A stretch of DNA of 64,000 nt, from positions 4,168,501-4,232,500 of the forward strand of contig NZ_CP041046.1 in assembly GCF_006385595.1 (NCBI RefSeq). Reading direction: 5' to 3'. The number at the start of each line of letters is the position of its first letter. Position 1 is the first letter of the stretch. This document shows, in pieces, positions 61,720 through 64,000 of the stretch. The DNA is from Luteibacter pinisoli (GTDB lineage Bacteria > Pseudomonadota > Gammaproteobacteria > Xanthomonadales > Rhodanobacteraceae). The position numbers and the translations under genes were made by a program. The notes below the pieces were generated by a model. It had not been told where the DNA came from. It ran no database searches and saw nothing but the letters and a program-made list of their open reading frames with translations.

Positions 61720-64000
61720 ATGACGACAATGGATTCCGCAGCGCGCGAGCGCACCGAGACGGCCGATGCGGCCGCCACCCCCTCCACCCGCACCACCGAG
61801 CAGGCCCCCGCGGCCGGCTACCGCGAGGATGCCCCGCCGGCCTTCGCGCTGACCCCGCCGCACAACCCCGGCCAGATGCGCGTGAAGAAGCGCAACGGCG
61901 GCCAGGAAACCGTGGACGTGAACAAGATCGTGCGCGCGGTGACGCGCAGCGCCGACGGCCTGTTCGCGGTAGACCCGATGCGCGTGGCGCTGAAGACCAT
62001 CGGCGGCCTCTACGACGGCGCCACCACCCAGGAGCTCGACCAGCTCTCGATCCGCACCGCCGCGGCCCTCACCGCCGAAGAGCCGGAATACGGCCAGCTT
62101 GCCGCGCGCCTGCTCTCGGCCTTCGTCGACAAGGAAGTGAGCGGCCAGGACATCCAGTCGTTCTCGCAGTCGATCAACCTGGGCGTCGAGCTGGGCATCC
62201 TCAACGAGCGCCTGCGCGCGTTCGTGCAGGCCAACGCCCGCAAGCTCAACGATGCGATCGACCTGACCGCCTCGCGCCGCTTCGAATACTTCGGCCTGCG
62301 CACGGTGTATGACCGTTACCTGCTGCGCCACCCGACCAAGCGCCACGTCATCGAGACGCCTCAGTACTTCTTCATGCGCATCGCCTGCGCGCTCGGCGGC
62401 AACGATGTCGCGGAAACGCTTGAGCTGTACCGCATGCTCTCGTCGCTGGAATACCTGGCCAGCTCGCCCACCCTGTTCAACGCCGGCACGGCGCACGAAC
62501 AGCTGTCGTCGTGCTTCCTGCTCGACTCGCCGCAGGACGACCTCGCGTCGATCTACGCGAAGTATGGCGACGTGGCCCAGCTCTCGAAATTCGCCGGCGG
62601 CATTGGCCTGGCCTACTCGCGGATCCGTTCGCGCGGCTCGCTGATCCGCGGCACCAACGGCCATTCGAACGGCCTGGTGCCCTGGCTGAAGACGCTGGAC
62701 GCCTCGGTGGCCGCGGTGAACCAGGGCGGCAAGCGCAAGGGCGCGGCCTGCGTGTACCTGGAAAGCTGGCACGCCGACATCGAGGAATTCCTCGAGCTGC
62801 GCGAAAACACCGGCGACGACGCCCGCCGCACGCACAACCTCAACCTCGCCAACTGGGTGCCCGACCTGTTCATGCGTCGCGTGGAAACGGACGGCGACTG
62901 GTCGCTGTTCGATCCGAAGATCGTGCCGCACTTCGTCGACACCTGGGGCGAGACCTTCGAAGCCGCGTACGCGAAGGCCGAAGCCGACGGCATCGCCTCG
63001 AAGACGGTGAAGGCGCGCGAGCTCTACGCCCGCATGCTGCGTTCGCTCGCGCAGACCGGCAACGGCTGGATGACCTTCAAGGATCGTTCCAACGCCACCA
63101 GCAACCAGACGGCGCGCCCGGAGAACGTCATCCACCTGTCGAACCTGTGCACCGAGATCCTCGAGGTGACCAACGAAGGCGAGACGGCGGTGTGCAACCT
63201 CGGCTCGGTGAACCTCTCCCGCCACGTCGTGGACGGCGCGTTCGATTTCGACAAGCTCGCCACCACCGTGCGTACGGCCGTGCGCCAGCTCAACCGCGTC
63301 ATCGACCTGAACTTCTACCCGATCGACACCGCGCGCACGGCGAACATGAAGTGGCGCCCGGTGGGCCTGGGCGTGATGGGCCTGCAGGATGTGTTCTTCA
63401 AGCTGCGCCTGCCGTTCGACTCGGCCGAAGCGCTGCAGCTCTCCACGCGCATTTCGGAAGAGATCTACTTCCACGCCCTGTCGCAGTCCAACGAGATCGC
63501 CGAGCGCGATGGCGCCCACCCGGGCTTCGACGAGAGCCGCGCTGCCAACGGCGAGCTCCAGTTCGATTACTGGCCGGCCGCCACGCCGACCGGCAAGGAC
63601 GACCGCTGGGCCGAATTGCGCGAGAAGATCAAGGCGAAGGGCCTGCGCAACTCGCTGCTCATCGCCATCGCGCCGACCGCCACCATCGCGTCCATCGCCG
63701 GTTGCTACGAATGCATCGAGCCGCAGGTGTCCAACCTGTTCAAGCGCGAAACCCTCTCGGGTGACTTCCTCGTGGTGAACCGCTACCTCGTCGACGAGCT
63801 GAAGACCCTGGGCCTGTGGACCGCCGACGTCCGCGACCAGATCAAGCTGGCCGAAGGTTCCGTGCAGGGCATCACCTCGATTCCCGAGCAGCTGCGCGCG
63901 ATCTACCGCACCGTGTGGGAGCTGCCGCAGAAGGCCCTGATCGACCTGGCCGCCGCGCGCGGCGCCTATATCGACCAGAGCCAGTCGCTGAACCTGTTCA
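61720..64000 (+). CDS. nrdA: Ribonucleoside-diphosphate reductase alpha subunit, class I (3' end missing)
   Basis: The first 760 codons; the gene runs off the right edge. A variable N-terminus of about 50 residues precedes an ATP-cone (MRVKKRNGGQETVDVNKIVRAV). The catalytic ten-stranded barrel has the redox pair Cys265 (SSCFLL) and Cys492 (AVCNLGSVNL), the radical Cys477 with Asn475 and Glu479 in SNLCTEI, and TATIASIAGCYECIEPQVSNLF near the missing end. It reduces NDPs to dNDPs with the radical supplied by NrdB. The B12 riboswitch upstream is what is seen on B12-independent enzymes that have a B12-dependent counterpart, which supports NrdA over NrdJ. ATG 61720 or 61729 may be used. Confidence 0.88.
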   Translation, partial: MTTMDSAARERTETADAAATPSTRTTEQAPAAGYREDAPPAFALTPPHNPGQMRVKKRNGGQETVDVNKIVRAVTRSADGLFAVDPMRVALKTIGGLYDGATTQELDQLSIRTAAALTAEEPEYGQLAARLLSAFVDKEVSGQDIQSFSQSINLGVELGILNERLRAFVQANARKLNDAIDLTASRRFEYFGLRTVYDRYLLRHPTKRHVIETPQYFFMRIACALGGNDVAETLELYRMLSSLEYLASSPTLFNAGTAHEQLSSCFLLDSPQDDLASIYAKYGDVAQLSKFAGGIGLAYSRIRSRGSLIRGTNGHSNGLVPWLKTLDASVAAVNQGGKRKGAACVYLESWHADIEEFLELRENTGDDARRTHNLNLANWVPDLFMRRVETDGDWSLFDPKIVPHFVDTWGETFEAAYAKAEADGIASKTVKARELYARMLRSLAQTGNGWMTFKDRSNATSNQTARPENVIHLSNLCTEILEVTNEGETAVCNLGSVNLSRHVVDGAFDFDKLATTVRTAVRQLNRVIDLNFYPIDTARTANMKWRPVGLGVMGLQDVFFKLRLPFDSAEALQLSTRISEEIYFHALSQSNEIAERDGAHPGFDESRAANGELQFDYWPAATPTGKDDRWAELREKIKAKGLRNSLLIAIAPTATIASIAGCYECIEPQVSNLFKRETLSGDFLVVNRYLVDELKTLGLWTADVRDQIKLAEGSVQGITSIPEQLRAIYRTVWELPQKALIDLAAARGAYIDQSQSLNLF

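Noticed and set aside
61720..64000. Calling the reductase the B12-dependent NrdJ because a B12 riboswitch precedes it
   Set aside because: B12 riboswitches repress when B12 is present, so they fit the B12-independent enzyme. The N-terminal ATP-cone and the CIEPQVSNLF-type end resemble class I NrdA.

Overview
The window is GC-rich (roughly two thirds G+C), densely packed bacterial chromosome. The gene content points to a gammaproteobacterium of the order Xanthomonadales, most likely Rhodanobacteraceae (Luteibacter/Dyella-like). It has a monomeric NADP isocitrate dehydrogenase, MdtABC-type RND efflux, PQQ glucose dehydrogenase, TonB-dependent BtuB, a FliA-type chemoreceptor promoter and a compact cobalamin-salvage operon. 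I see no insertion sequence, prophage, CRISPR array, rRNA or tRNA. The genus is an inference from gene content, not a measurement.

Layout. 1-1.9 kb: two alpha/beta hydrolases around a small HTH regulator/membrane protein pair (minus strand). 2.3-6.9 kb: a four-gene archaic (Csu-like) chaperone-usher pilus operon. 6.9-11.9 kb: rsgA, an AlaA-like aminotransferase, an SGNH hydrolase, an LpxH-like phosphoesterase and a three-domain Grx4/IscA-like/rhodanese protein. 11.9-22.8 kb: one minus-strand cobalamin operon led by a B12 riboswitch: btuB, a BtuM-like membrane protein, cobO, cbiA, cbiB, cobD, cobQ, cobU, cobT, cobC, cobS. From the BtuM gene onward every start overlaps the previous stop by 1-8 bases. 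22.7-31 kb: an acyltransferase, a diguanylate cyclase, an orphan LytTR response regulator with what looks like the fossil end of its kinase, a secreted cysteine-rich protein, and mgtA with a long leader containing an unannotated small ORF. 30.4-36.3 kb: LysR/aldo-keto reductase pair, GDSL esterase, a REP doublet and icd. 36.4-44.2 kb: mdtABC efflux operon with a terminator-like hairpin between mdtB and mdtC. 44.5-51.8 kb: cytochrome c5, AcpH-like, alpha/beta hydrolase, zapE, an unknown protein, AmiD-like amidase, ltaE, gluconokinase and a Fsr-like MFS pump. 51.8-61.1 kb: PQQ glucose dehydrogenase, a chemoreceptor with a FliA promoter, a GH78 rhamnosidase diverging from a DUF2501 protein, and a hybrid histidine kinase. 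61.3-64 kb: two NrdR boxes, a second B12 riboswitch, and nrdA running off the end.

How it fits together. Cobalamin is the main theme. One riboswitch controls uptake (BtuB, BtuM) and late assembly/remodelling of cobamides, and a second sits on the cobalamin-independent ribonucleotide reductase. That predicts a B12-dependent reductase elsewhere in the genome. Glucose oxidation is a second small theme: periplasmic Gcd makes gluconate, and GntK two genes away phosphorylates it. The most interesting non-coding features are the mgtA leader with its 57-codon ORF, the dual NrdR/B12 control of nrdA, the start-codon inverted repeat of gcd, the mdtB-mdtC hairpin and the REP doublet. I found no clearly novel defence or mobile system.
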